Shown here: in pieces, positions 23,180 to 33,671 of the stretch
Numbering within the stretch: the stretch's first letter is position 1
How the letters are laid out: each line of letters opens with the position of its first letter
NCBI GenBank assembly: GCA_963966185.1
Contig: CAWZYM010000147.1
Coordinates: 266,501 to 330,500 of the forward strand
Direction: 5' to 3'
Source of the DNA: Rhabditoides inermis
Taxonomy: Eukaryota; Nematoda; Chromadorea; Rhabditida; Rhabditidae
DNA: 64,000 nt
Program-made: the position numbers and the translations under genes
The notes under the pieces: model-generated
What the model was told of the DNA's origin: nothing
The model's database searches: none
Seen by the model: only the letters and a program-made list of their open reading frames with translations

Positions 23180-25246
23180 ATCTGACGTCTGAAATTACAA
23201 ACAGTGTTCCATCGACGCCAATTAGATTCTATAATGATGTTATAAATTATAGTTCATACGAAGCGGTTGATTAACGCAGATATATTTCTGACAGCATTAT
23301 TAAGAAACGAAAATAATGAACAGGTATATGGGTGGAATTGAAGGAAGGCGGGACGAGAGATGAGAGCTCGCTACATGGCTTCTGAGTGCAGGTTACAAGA
23401 AATCGAACGTGTACTAAAAAAAGCATGGAATGGAAGTAGCTTCGAAAATCAAACTAGAAATGTAGAATTGAAGTATTGAAACAGTAAGTATTTGTGCACT
23501 AATCGCGTATGATATACGCTATAAGTTACAAGTACATCTTTAAAGGCCACAATTTGACATTATATATTAAACATCTTGCGTAAAAACTGTTTTAAAAATC
23601 GTTTTTATTGAAACAAAGGTCGATTCAAATCGATTTCGGGAGGGTTCGTTTGATATGTCATATGTTTTAGATATGTCACTTTGATAATTTTTGATATATC
23701 ACCCGAGTTTCGTATTTTCTTTCTTACAAGTATGTTTGTTTGCTTCTTGTAAAACTATGGAAAAAAAATTGAACAAAAATGCGACTTTGAAATTTTTAAC
23801 AAGAAATATGTGTACTGTATTTTTTTTTATAAATCAGACCCGGTTAGAAAACTGTTTAAAGTAATTAATTTTCATACGAAAAAATAACAAATACAAATTT
23901 AAATAGTAATGATTACGACTCGGTGACATTTAGTGACAGTGAATTTTTTTGCCAGATTTCAAATATCGTTCTGATTATCCCGAAGGACGTCGAAGTGTAT
24001 GTACTTGTACTCCTTTTTCTTTAAGTTGTCTCTCTTCATTTTCTTTTTTTCTAAACTTTTTTGTGCTGTTTTAATTTGCTTGCATGCAGCGTGAAAAGTG
24101 TTTGTGTGGTTGGAACGCTGCCGAGTCACTCTGGATGCGGCGGGTGACCTCATCCGTGTCGTCTTTCTCTTCTCACCTGATGCCTGCTTGTCACGCAAGG
24201 GACAGATCAATCGTCCCCAAGGTAGATGAACTCGTTCTTTTTGTCGAGAGCCATCTAGTTCTTCTGTGCGTTTGTCATTATCATGGTCTCCCTGTTCCGT
24301 CCACTGCTGCTTCTTTGAGTAGTTTTTCAGCAGCCTTTTCCAATCGATCTGGAGGTTTTTTCCTACATAACAATCCATCTTACTCGCGATCAGAACATTA
24401 CACTTTTTACGGTTTCTATCCTGTGAAACTATCAGTGTATGCACTACATTACAACTTGCAAGTGTCTTGATATGTTTCATACTTTGAATCCACTGTATCA
24501 ATGCGTAACGTAGCCACTGCGTAACCCTGTTCGAGGATCGGGGCAGAGAACGAAGTGTGAGGCCAGTGCAGAAACACTAATCGATCGGAACGCGTTATAT
24601 GTTTGTTCTTGTCACGAACGTGAGAAACATTAATTAAAAAATGGATATTGCACAAGCCTCTCAAGGGAGTTTATATTTCATGATTTTCAAATGTTGCCAT
24701 TAATTAAGAACAATTTCGCGAAGTGGATGTATTCACTCATCACTCACTCAGCGTGTTATGTCTCTCAAGACAATTGAGACGCATCATGTCGAATAGGTTT
24801 TTAACGTTGTATTTGTTTAGTTTCTTAGTATAACTATTTTTCATCGACTCTCATCGAGAGTTGTGTGCTGTGCGGAAGCTCGAGAACATTTATGACTCAC
24901 TTCAATCTTCAATGAACACAATCTCTAGATGTTTCTCTGCCGGTTGATTTAGACAGACTCTCCCGAAGTTTATAAAGAGTATTGGCACCCGATTCGCAAC
25001 CAATTTCGCGACCTCTCCTCAGCCAGCTGACAGTCAGCAGGCAGGCTGTATACCGGAGTGAAATTAGTCTCGCACCGATTGTGTCTGTCGATTGCAATAG
25101 GGCAACAAAGTCTGAACTGAGGAACACATTCCCTGGTGGCATTCTTTGAAACGTGTACTATTATTAGATGCTCTGGTATTTCAAAAGCGTACTGTACCTC
25201 AAAGATTCGAAGGAAACACTATTTTAGTTTCACCTTGTGTTGCAAC
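23180..25246. other. Intergenic between divergent receptor genes
   Basis: Lies between the Sre (-) and Str (+) receptor genes, so both promoters are probably here. It is AT-rich. Apart from the uncertain minus-strand ORF at 23959-24501 no coding region is supported. Confidence 0.5.
23959..24501 (-). CDS. Uncertain intronless Lys/Arg-rich ORF
   Basis: An uninterrupted 180-codon minus-strand ORF, long for this intron-dense, AT-rich spacer. The product is strongly basic, with Lys-rich stretches near the C-terminus (SLEKKKMKRDNLKKKEYKY), scattered Cys and no signal peptide. I recognise no domain. It could be a lineage-specific gene, a retrogene or remnant of a mobile element, or a chance ORF. 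No neighbour supports a role. Confidence 0.3.
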   Translation of the reverse strand: MIQWIQSMKHIKTLASCNVVHTLIVSQDRNRKKCNVLIASKMDCYVGKNLQIDWKRLLKNYSKKQQWTEQGDHDNDKRTEELDGSRQKERVHLPWGRLICPLRDKQASGEKRKTTRMRSPAASRVTRQRSNHTNTFHAACKQIKTAQKSLEKKKMKRDNLKKKEYKYIHFDVLRDNQNDI

Positions 25247-27018
25247 ATGAACGGTGCTACTATTATTCAATTCAACAAGTATTTTGGAATATCCAATGGA
25301 TGTCTGGCTGTATTCCTGAATGTGTTGCTTATTGCTATAATAATACGAACAAAGAGGTGAATTAGAAATATGAACATAGTATTTCATGCAACAATTTAGA
25401 CAGGACATTGGCTCTTACAAATATCTCATGATTTCCTTCGCAACAGTCGATGTGGCCTTTTCTATCAACGAAATCATGTTACAGCCGGTTGGATAAGAAA
25501 CATTCTCAAATTTTATATATATATATATATATATTTCAGACTGTATACATTTTTGATCACCAATTGGTGGTCATGGGTAACAATCACATTATTCCCGGGC
25601 CTTTTCGAGTTCCTCTTTTCGTATTGTATACAACTACGCTTTGTTCATGTTTGGTGTCACTCACATTCCACTTCATACATCGTTACGTTTATATCTGCAG
25701 GTATTTTTCTGTCCAATCGTGTGCAGCTTTAATACGTGTACTTTTCAGACCACAATGCATGACAATATTTGAAAAGAAAAATGTTTTTGCTTTAGTTAGT
25801 GTAACTTTGTTCATTGTTGTTCTGTATACAGGTGATTTTTTTTTTTTTGAAGTTATCTCTACTATTACAATTTTAGCGCCCTCTTTGCAATGGATTAAAT
25901 CAGTGGAAGAACAAGATGAAGCCGCTGAAAGAGTATTCGAGTTATTCGGATATGACGGGAGAGGACATAGAATGATGATTGTACGATATGTGGTATGCAC
26001 TAATTCTTTTTCTCCATGAATATAGTTTTAATTGTTTTAGGAAACAACTACTAATGGAACTATTACTTCTTCGAAATCTGCTTATCTAGTGATGGCAACA
26101 ATGATCTCCGTTCTAACAGTGTTGATTATTATCATAATCTTCTGTTTGGTGAGCTAGTAATACATATCGCAAACAATTTGACTTTTTTTAGTTTCAAATT
26201 TTGAGCATGCTGAAACGGCAAATGCGTAGTGGAAGCGTGAAGACTCTCAAGTTTCAGTACCAACTCTTCTTTGTTCTCGTGATTCAGGTATGTATGAATA
26301 GCGACGCTACCAATTTATTGGCATTGTTGACATGAAAATGGAACTGCAATTTGAACTTTCAAGAGAATGTTTGAATTTTCGAGAAATGTATCACAACTTT
26401 TTTATTTATTTTAAAGATCAATCATTTTTTAAATTGTTTCCTTATCGCATAATAGGGGATGTGTTTAACGATCGAAAATTCTCTTTCATCCTTGTTCAAC
26501 GCAAACTTCAGACTCTTATCCCAATCATGTTCACATACCTCCCAGTAACTGTCTGTTATGTTTCGCCCATGCTCGGGGTGACGCTTGGCCAGGTTTGTCT
26601 TCTCAATAACACCGATCCGAAACACATTGCATTACATTACAGTACTCTCCGTGCATCACTTCCCTCGTGACTCTCTATCCGTGTCTCGATCCTCTCATCA
26701 TAATGATGATGGTACACGACTTCAGACGAATGGCCGTTTCATTTGTTAGAGGCAAAGGGGTGAGAGTCATTCTGTCAGAATCGACATTTGGCCTTCAATG
26801 TATACTGTTCAGGCTCGCGTCCGACCGCTTTCTCAAACCACCATCCGTTTCACCAACACTCACTTTGACTGGAAGAATGCGGCTATCAACACAGCTGTCA
26901 CCAGAGGTTCGATTTAGTTTTGATTTCGTTTGAGTAGTTGATTCATCATATTTCAGCACCCCGTGAGCGCATGCGCCCCTTCGCCGCCCTTCAATTCTAC
27001 GATCTCATGAGGAAATAG
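25247..27018 (+). CDS. Str-family chemosensory 7TM receptor
   Basis: Nematode Str-type G protein-coupled chemoreceptor, expected in chemosensory cilia. Start ATG 25247 gives FNKYFGISNGCLAVFLNVLL (TM1). The next exons, in phase, give IGSYKYLMISFATVDVAFSI (the GxYKxLM signature), then VPLFVLYTTTLCSCLVSLTF, KKNVFALVSVTLFIVVLY, a loop with KSVEEQDEAAERVF, and AYLVMATMISVLTVLIIIII. Then FQYQLFFVLVIQ joins TLIPIMFTYLPVTVCYVSP and SLVTLYPCLDPLIIMMMVHD (TM7 YPxxDP). A basic C-terminal tail follows, stop 27016-27018, with AATAAA at 27125. Exon phases agree throughout. A T13 tract sits in an intron near 25835. The tail after TM7 is longer than I expect. Confidence 0.85.
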
Positions 27019-27172
27019 CCAAATAACACTGTGTCATTTGTGAATCGTCTGTTATACTAAATGTTACTGCTGTACGTATTGTGAAATGTGGTCTACACGT
27101 TTGTACTTGTTTTACTGTGTGGAAAATAAAGGTGATTGTCTGTTCGCGGCGTAGAAAAGGTCTCTTTTTTAA

Positions 27173-27280
27173 TTATATCGACTCTGTGGCTGTGCAGCCC
27201 TTTCTCCGGCACCCCAACCAGGGAAGAAGGTTGAGGGCTATGACGACAATGCAAAGAAGCGCTGGCGCGCCCTCTCTCAT
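27173..27280 (-). CDS. Very small ORF with signal-like start, doubtful
   Basis: A 35-codon minus-strand ORF begins MREGAPALLCIVVIALNLLP, which looks like a signal peptide, and ends with two further Cys. No downstream exon is established. It could be the first exon of a small secreted peptide gene or chance. Confidence 0.15.
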   Translation of the reverse strand: MREGAPALLCIVVIALNLLPWLGCRRKGCTATESI

Positions 27281-27346
27281 TGTGTATGTTATTTTCTATT
27301 CTATCCGACGCTGCACCACTGGAGTGCACAAGGTGAGTGCACATTT

Positions 27347-27562
27347 TTAAAGGGACAGTTTCACATACAAACTATTTGGTAGGTCATGACCTCATTTCAC
27401 AAGATCAATTGAAAAGTAATCCGTAGAACATCGCGTATTCGAGTATTGCGCGTTTGTGTGGGTCGCGCATCGAACTGAAATTCGCAGAAAGGGCCCTCGG
27501 ACACGGCCTGTCACCAAAACATCCAATCGCGATTCTGCTAGCGTATTATGAAACTGTCCCCA
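27347..27562. mobile_element. Probable decayed TTAA element
   Basis: TTAA at 27347-27350 is followed by AGGGACAGTTTCA (27351-27363). The inverse TGAAACTGTCCC occurs at 27549-27560, but the right TTAA is not preserved. On the minus strand CAGTTCGATGCGCG (about 27463-27476) resembles a degenerate B box. The pattern matches the other TTAA elements in the window, with weaker ends. Confidence 0.45.
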
Positions 27563-27959
27563 GATGTGCTACCGAACAGGTTTTTAAAGATTATAAATAC
27601 GATCTGACGCACGAACTGAATGTGAGATGTAATGAACATGATATATATACATATACGACAATTCGGATGTGATGAACATTTAATTTAAGTTTACGCGCAT
27701 GTGAAGCGGCTCTCAAAAACAATTTATGAGCAGAATAATATTCGTCTTATGATAAACTGTTTCACTATTTTAAACCATCGATTCAACTATCCGTGTTTTT
27801 ACAATAAGAAAGAGTGTGTGTATCTACAAACAAGCTTTGTGGGGACCAAACTTCATCATTTCCAACTGACTAGTGTCCACTGTGAGAGCAGGTTAGCAGG
27901 ATCAAACACAATCACATCTGCCTGTGCTTCTGCTCTCCCGTACTTTCCGATCCTCCAGT

Positions 27960-28300
27960 GTAGTATGACATACGTACGTTCTCTGGATAACGTCTATGGG
28001 TCTGCTCGATAGCCTGATGTTCCTGTTCCGTCTTGCGGATCTTGCGATTACCACCTTACGCCTCAAACACCATAATCAATTCAGAAAGTCTGATGAGTGA
28101 ACTCACTTCCTGCTCGCTAACCACCCGGTTCTCGAATGTGGGATGGCGGCCGTCATGTAGTTTGGGCATCGGACGAGTCGTTTTTGCTAAATGAGTCAGC
28201 ACATGCTGCTGATTTTTTTGTAGCTCTGAAACAGCTGGATGTTTAGCTCTCGGAGGCAGTTTTGGGAAAAATGAAAGGAAAAATAGTAACAAGAAGAGGA
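27960..28300 (-). CDS. Possible minus-strand exons of an unrecognised gene
   Basis: Two exon-like stretches read on the minus strand. One, about 28217-28107, follows a TTTCAG acceptor and ends at a canonical GTGAGT donor; it encodes LQKNQQHVLTHLAKTTRPMP and FENRVVSEQE. The other, about 28058-27982, ends at a GTACGT donor and encodes NRKIRKTEQEHQAIEQTHRR. Composition is charged and helical, unlike random spacer. A 9-nt mini-exon (TGGCAGCAG) between TTTCAG and GTACGT at about 28310-28318 could belong. No start, stop or family is identified, so this is a fragmentary model. Confidence 0.35.
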
Positions 28301-29444
28301 AAAAACGTACCTGCTGCCACTGAAATAAAAGCAAGACAGCAGCACAGCAAACCTCATGCACCTGAACGACAAATGCCAAAAACAAACGAGAATATCCGTT
28401 CATATACTTTGCGTCTATTGGTTCAATCGTTGCCTGATCTGTTGCGATAGAATGTGTCAGTTTATCCCTTTGTCATGACATCAAAAGTGACGAATTCTTC
28501 AGATTTATTCAAAAAAATCGAACACGATTCAAGACTACCATGTACTAGTGGTTGCACAATAAATTGTTGCTAACATGCTAATGTTCACTATTTCGAATAT
28601 TGTTTGTTGTTATAGCAAAAATTCGAAGAAAATGCTTGCTGAATCTGTAAAAGGAAATTGGTCGATAATCAACTGAAAAGGCATCAACTGTGAGAAGTTG
28701 GCTGATTAGTTTATAATGTACACTGCGGCAGCTGGCCTTCTCTCACATGTTAGTGGCTGCTTCTTCATCCTACGCTGCCCCTGCCTGCTCCCGCTCTTGT
28801 CTGTATATTACTTGTCTTCCCATATACGAACCTCCTTCTGCTCCTCAAGTTTGTTTTTTTTTGTTTTTTTTTTGACCTTGTTTTCTTCTTAGATTTCAAA
28901 TCCAAACCTTCAGTTCCAGCTCTTACGTGCTTCACCAATTCCTGCCCACAAGCTTGCAGTATTTTATTCCTGCTGCAACCCCAACATACATGCCGGCGAC
29001 TCCCGCCCCTGCTTTCAAACTACCAAGTTGCTACGGTTTCGATGCCTAAATACAGACCTGCCTTCTATCCTTCACCTTCTCCGTCTTCTACCTTAAGGTC
29101 TGCCAGCCTGTGAATCCGGTGGTGAAAAAGAATAAGAACATACGAAGATGTGTGCCATTTTAATCAAATAAATATGTACATTGTACAGGTGTGACACACA
29201 AGGGAGCGCTGATTGAGAAGAATTGTATGGAGGCGAAAAATGGTTTACCCACACGTAACATTCAATATGCGTCAGCGGCGCATCGGGAATAACAAGACCA
29301 GCACAACACTTATTGTTATTGCAGGTGGTGTTATTATCTGCAAAGAGATGTATGTAGATTATCGTAATTGTTTGTCGAGAAAAAACCCTGAGAGGCGTAT
29401 GTCTCGCGAATACCATTCGCACAGTCGCAGAATATGAAAGCGAG
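28301..29444. other. Unassigned region with Cys-rich translation near 28760
   Basis: No gene can be modelled with confidence. On the plus strand near 28765-28855 the translation AAPACSRSCLYITCLP followed by an intron-like section is compatible with part of a small cysteine-rich secreted protein, but no consistent exon chain was found. The right end is the promoter region of the gene at 29508. Confidence 0.3.
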
Positions 29445-29452
29445 TATAAAAG
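29445..29452 (+). promoter_or_regulatory. TATA box of secreted-protein gene 1
   Basis: TATAAAAG, 63 bases upstream of the ATG at 29508, well placed for a start of transcription near 29475. Confidence 0.7.
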
Positions 29453-29507
29453 GCGTGAAACGTGTGTTGGAGCCATCAGTTGTCTGTCAGTGGACAGTCA
29501 CCTCACC

Positions 29508-29964
29508 ATGAGACTTGCCGTCGTCGGAGCCCTCGCCACCATCGTGGCTGCGGCATATGCCGGTGAGTTCGACATATTCTCGAAAACATGTACTATCAAT
29601 CCATTTCTCAGACGCTACTGCCCCCGCTGTTGGTGCGCCTATGATCGCTCCTAACCCAGTGCCAGGTTCGGGAGGGCAGGCACCCACTGGACCGATGCCG
29701 ACTGGAGATCGTCCTAAGCATGGAGAGCGCCCCGCTGGAGCACCCCGTCCCATGGGAGACCGCCATGAAGGAGTCAAGACTGGAACAAAAGGAGGCGCCA
29801 AGCCGATGGAACATAGGCCTACCAGTGTGAAGACTGCTGGAGGATCGGGTGCTATGCGCCCTATGCCGCCGGCGGGTGAAGCACAGATCATGCCGGCTGG
29901 ACAGGCTGCTGTTGGAGTGGCACCCGCTGTCGGCGCCCCGAACGTCGCTCCCACTCCTCAGTAG
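29508..29964 (+). CDS. Small secreted Pro/Gly/Ala-rich protein (cluster gene 1)
   Basis: Two exons: 29508-29562 (55 nt) and 29612-29964. The first encodes a signal peptide MRLAVVGALATIVAAAYA that ends at a phase-1 GTGAGT donor. The mature part, about 117 residues, is rich in Pro, Gly and Ala with repeated GAP/APT motifs (VGAPMIAPNP, PAVGAPNVAP), no Cys and no known domain. It is the first of three genes in a row sharing the TATA box, 55-nt signal exon and intron phase. Structural or surface-coat and antimicrobial roles are possible, but there is no evidence for any. Confidence 0.85.
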
Positions 29965-30314
29965 ACTCATGTTCTATCATGAATGCTTTTTGAGTCAACT
30001 CCATATGTTATCACCCAATTGTAGCTATATGTATATAATGTAGCAATTTAGCAATATGTATATAATGTAATTAGTCACACGTGTACATTTGGTATTATAA
30101 ATCTACCGCAACCCCTCATCCAAATTTGAGCCAACGAATAACAGTTGTGTCCCATTTCCGCGCGATACACTCGTGATTACCGCGTTTGCCCCCCTGCGCA
30201 CATAGCATTACGCTTTTTGAGTTTTGAGTTTAGTTTGGGTATGGATTATCGGCAGTTTATAGGGGCGTTGTTTGAGGCTGTTTGAAATCGATGCTAATGG
30301 GACAGTGCGCGTGA

Positions 30315-30322
30315 TATAAAAG
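30315..30322 (+). promoter_or_regulatory. TATA box of secreted-protein gene 2
   Basis: TATAAAAG, 35 bases upstream of the ATG at 30350. The normal spacing from TATA to start would leave a leader of only a few nucleotides. Confidence 0.7.
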
Positions 30323-30349
30323 ACTCACGGCCGCATCGCAACGTGAACC

Positions 30350-32166
30350 ATGAAGTTCTCTCTCATTTGTGGAGTCGCATTTTTTGCGCTAGTGGTGTAC
30401 GCAGGTGAGTTTTTTTGTTAATTCATTGATATTTTTCTTTTTTGAGATGAAGCAGTGACCAGCGCCGAAGGTCTGTCTGCCACTCAGAGCGAAATTGACG
30501 AGGTGCTGGCTCTTGTTCTCTTGTTTGTTTGTTTTCTCCAAAGCCTTAGATGTGTTTTTTTTTTCAGGTTTCCAAGCGTTTTGCCGCTCATCCCAAGAAC
30601 AATGACAAAAAAGAAAGCAGCGAGAAAGATTACGAGACTAGTGCCAGCCAGGAGTCCATTTCTGTCAAGTCGTCCGAGTCTAACGAGCAGGAAGAGACTG
30701 TGAGGCAGACCCGTGGAGCTGACAAGAAGGAGAAGAAGCACAAGGAGCACAAGAAGGACACAACGGAAAAGGACGAGAAGGAGCCCAAGGAGAACAACGG
30801 CGAGGGAAGGAAGGCTCGTGATGTCAGCCAGGAGTCCAACTCTGTCGAGTCGTCCGAGTCTAACGAGCAGGAAGAGACTGTGAGGCAGACCCGTGGAGCT
30901 GACAAGAAGGAGAAGAAGCACAAGGAGCACAAGAAGGACACAACGGAAAAGGACGAGAAGGAGCCCAAGGAGAACAACGGCGAGGGAAGGAAGGCTCGTG
31001 ATGTCAGCCAGGAGTCCAACTCTGTCGAGTCGGCCGAGTCTAACGAGCAGGAAGAGACTATGAGGCAGACCCGTGGAGCTGACAAGAAGGAGAAGAAGCA
31101 CAAGGAGCACAAGAAGGACAAAAAGGAGAAGGACGAGAAGGAGCCCAAGGAGAACAACGGCGAGGGAAGGAAGGCTCGTGATGTCAGCCAGGAGTCCAAC
31201 TCTGTCGAGTCGTCCGAGTCTAACGAGCAGGAAGAGACTGTGAGGCAGACCCGTGGAGCTGACAAGAAGGAGAAGAAGCACAAGGAGCACAAGAAGGACA
31301 AAAAGGAAAAGGACGAGAAGGAGCCCAAGGAGAACAACGGCGAGGGAAGGAAGGCTCGTGATGTCAGCCAGGAGTCCAACTCTGTCGAGTCGGCCGAGTC
31401 TAACGAGCAGGAAGAGACCGTGAGGCAGACCCGTGGAGCTGACAAGAAGGAGAAGAAGCACAAGGAGCACAAGAAGGACAAAAAGGAGAAAGACGAGAAG
31501 GAGCCCAAAGAGAACAACGGCGAGGGAAGGAAGGCTCGTGATATCAGCCAGGAGTCCAACTCTGTCGAGTCGGCCGAGTCTAACGAGCAGGAAGAGACCG
31601 TGAGGCAGACCCGTGGAGCTGACAAGAAGGAGAAGAAGCACAAGGAGCACAAGAAGGACCAAAAGGAGAAAGACGAGAAGGAGCCCAAAGAGAACAACGG
31701 CGAGGGAAGGAAGGCTCGTGATATCAGCCAGGAGTCCAACTCTGTCGAGTCGTCCGAGTCTAACGAGCAGGAAGAGACTGTGAGGCAGACCCGTGGAGCT
31801 GACAAGAAGGAGAAGAAGCACAAGGAGCACAAGAAGGACAAAAAGGAGAAAGACGAGAAGGAGCCCAAGGAGAACAACGGCGAGGGAAGGAAGGCTCGTG
31901 ATATCAGCCAGGAGTCCAACTCTGTCGAGTCGTCCGAGTCTAACGAGCAGGAAGAGACTGTGAGGCAGACCCGTGGAGCTGACAAGAAGGAGAAGAAGCA
32001 CAAGGAGCACAAGAAGGACAAAAAGGAGAAAGACGAGAAGGAGCCCAAGGAGAACAACGGCGAGGGAAGGAAGGCTCGTGATATCAGCCAGGAGTCCAAC
32101 TCTGTCGAGTCGGCCGAGTCTAACGAGCAAGAAGAGACTGCGAAGAACAGTGATGTTGAGCAATAG
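30350..32166 (+). CDS. Secreted Lys/Glu-rich protein with eight 60-residue repeats (cluster gene 2)
   Basis: Three exons: 30350-30404 (55 nt, signal peptide MKFSLICGVAFFALVVYA), 30456-30502, and 30568-32166. The second acceptor lies in a GAG/AAG/CAG run, all in the same frame, so small length variants are possible. Exon 3 carries eight tandem 60-residue repeats and a partial ninth. Each has an acidic Ser block (SQESNSVESSESNEQEE), the motif RQTRGADKKEKKHKEHKKD, an acidic PKENN block, and GEGRKARD. Residues alternate strongly in charge, so the protein is probably disordered, extended and highly soluble. RGAD and RKARD sites could be cut by proprotein convertases, giving repeated peptides; this is inference. 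The 47-nt exon 2 matches gene 3 in position (VTSAEG versus VTATPVSAEG). Confidence 0.85.
30646..32142 (+). repeat. 180-bp coding tandem repeat, 8 copies plus a partial
   Basis: The unit length is exactly 180 bp (60 codons), running from AGCCAGGAGTCC to the next copy. Copies are nearly identical; differences are few, such as TCG/GCC (SS or SA), gatgtc/gatatc (DV or DI) and a Thr-Thr versus Lys-Lys variant confined to copies 1 and 2. Near-identity implies recent expansion or gene conversion. The reverse strand is also open for over 500 codons in two frames as a by-product. Confidence 0.97.
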
Positions 32167-32978
32167 ATATGCATAATGTATCATGATGTGAGAATGATAA
32201 ATTTTGATCTTTGATTTTGATTATGTCTTTTTTCTAATAATGGAACACAGTAATATATAAAGTTGAGAAGTTACATGATCATCCAGTCACATTTCCAGAC
32301 ATCCGTCTTCTTTTCCGATATAAAATATGCGGCCTTGATCTATTCTCGAGGCGTGTACCTTATGTACCACCTTGCGTCTACCGTCAAACCTCGAACTCTT
32401 TCAAAATACCTCGGGAACATCTGTATACTGGCTCCCGGTCGATCCACTCGTTAAACTCATGTTTTGAAATTCGAGAAATCCGTGAGTTTTCGACTATGTG
32501 AACTCCCAACAGGCCTATTTGTCTCATGCTTATTGTCTAACAGTGACGGCTTCTGATATCAATCAGTAACAGAAACGTACTCTTCTTCCGATCGCGGGTG
32601 CAGCAGTTGCCGATCAATTCGCTTTCGCTTTGTACCTGCATTTCCTCCAATTTGATTGAACATTCAGTCGATACTCCAAGCGGCGGCGGTGACTTATATT
32701 GTCGCCGGGTGGTCATACGAGGGAGGTCGGAAAGACTGAACCGATTGCGAGGACGGCAAAATGATGAAGTGAATGAAGAAACGGTTCTGTTCTATGACAA
32801 CAACACTAACTAGAACTAGAACAAACAACGGACATTTTCCAATGAATGTGAACAACGAACAATCAAAGAACGTTGGTTTACCCAATTTGCATATTTGCAA
32901 GCCGGTTACTGCCTATTAAACCCAGATTGCCTGTGTGAAAAACGACGGGGCCACATCATGCTTGCTGGAGGGATTTCG
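32167..32978. other. Spacer between secreted-protein genes 2 and 3
   Basis: It holds the 3' end of gene 2 and the promoter of gene 3. No coding exon, RNA gene or mobile element was recognised. Confidence 0.5.
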
Positions 32979-32985
32979 TATAAAT
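32979..32985 (+). promoter_or_regulatory. TATA box of secreted-protein gene 3
   Basis: TATAAAT, 39 bases upstream of the ATG at 33018, matching the placement in the neighbouring paralogue. Confidence 0.65.
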
Positions 32986-33017
32986 GGAGCTACGCGAAAC
33001 AAAATGTCACGAACAGA

Positions 33018-33572
33018 ATGAGGACTTCTGTTTTCTTCGGATTTGCGCTTCTTGCAATCGTTGCTTATGCAGGTGAGTGTATTCACTTCTCGTCATGATT
33101 TTATGAGTTGAGATAATATTGCAGAGCCAGAGGTCACCGCTACTCCGGTTTCCGCAGAGGGAGAAGAAGTTTTCGCTAAGGTAAGATAACCACTTCAAAG
33201 ATTGATCAAGAAATTGTTCAGGTTGGTCGTATCGCTCACAACCTTTTCGGAGGCGATAAGGAAAACAGTGATGACGAAAAAGAGAAGAAGGTCGAGGAGA
33301 GCCCTGTTAACGCTCAGCTGCCGAGGGCTGCTCGCGCTTCAGCCAAGGGAGAAAAGATGAAGGCTGCAGCTCAGGCAAAGAAGGAGGAAAATCAGTTTGT
33401 TCGCGAAGCCAAGAAGGCTGAGAAGCGGGCCGAGAGAGACGCAAAGAAGGACGGACAGGAGAACAAGGGACGCGGACCCCGCGCTTCGGGAGAGAAGATG
33501 AAGGCCGCTGCTCAAGCAAAGAAGGAAGAGAAACAAGCCAAGAAGGTTGCGAAGAACAAGGGCAAACACTGA
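33018..33572 (+). CDS. Secreted Lys/Ala-rich protein (cluster gene 3)
   Basis: Three exons: 33018-33072 (55 nt, signal peptide MRTSVFFGFALLAIVAYA), 33125-33180 and 33222-33572. The exon layout and phases (1, then 0) are the same as gene 2, and exon 2 is similar (EVTATPVSAEGEEVFAK). The mature C-terminal part is strongly basic and probably helical or disordered, with two copies of an ASGEKMKAAAQAKKEE-type motif (about 33349-33390 and 33485-33530). It contains a LPRAAR site that could be proteolytically cut. There is no Cys and no known domain. An AATAAA lies at 33593, and the iPLA2 gene starts only 100 bp later. Confidence 0.85.
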
Positions 33573-33671
33573 AAACGAAATGTGACTTTACAAATAAATT
33601 ATTTCGTTTGGGTAATCGTCATTGTCATTTCCCTTACACCGGACCGCACACGCGGTCGCTTGCGCGCCACC

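Noticed and set aside
30646..32142. CRISPR-like array
   Set aside because: The repeats are contiguous 180-bp coding units without spacers, in a eukaryotic genome.
30484..32184. Two long minus-strand ORFs (566 and 514 codons) rich in Leu or Ser
   Set aside because: They are the reverse complement of the 180-bp coding repeat, whose length is a multiple of three with no stop in those frames. The plus strand has the signal peptide, splice sites and TATA box.
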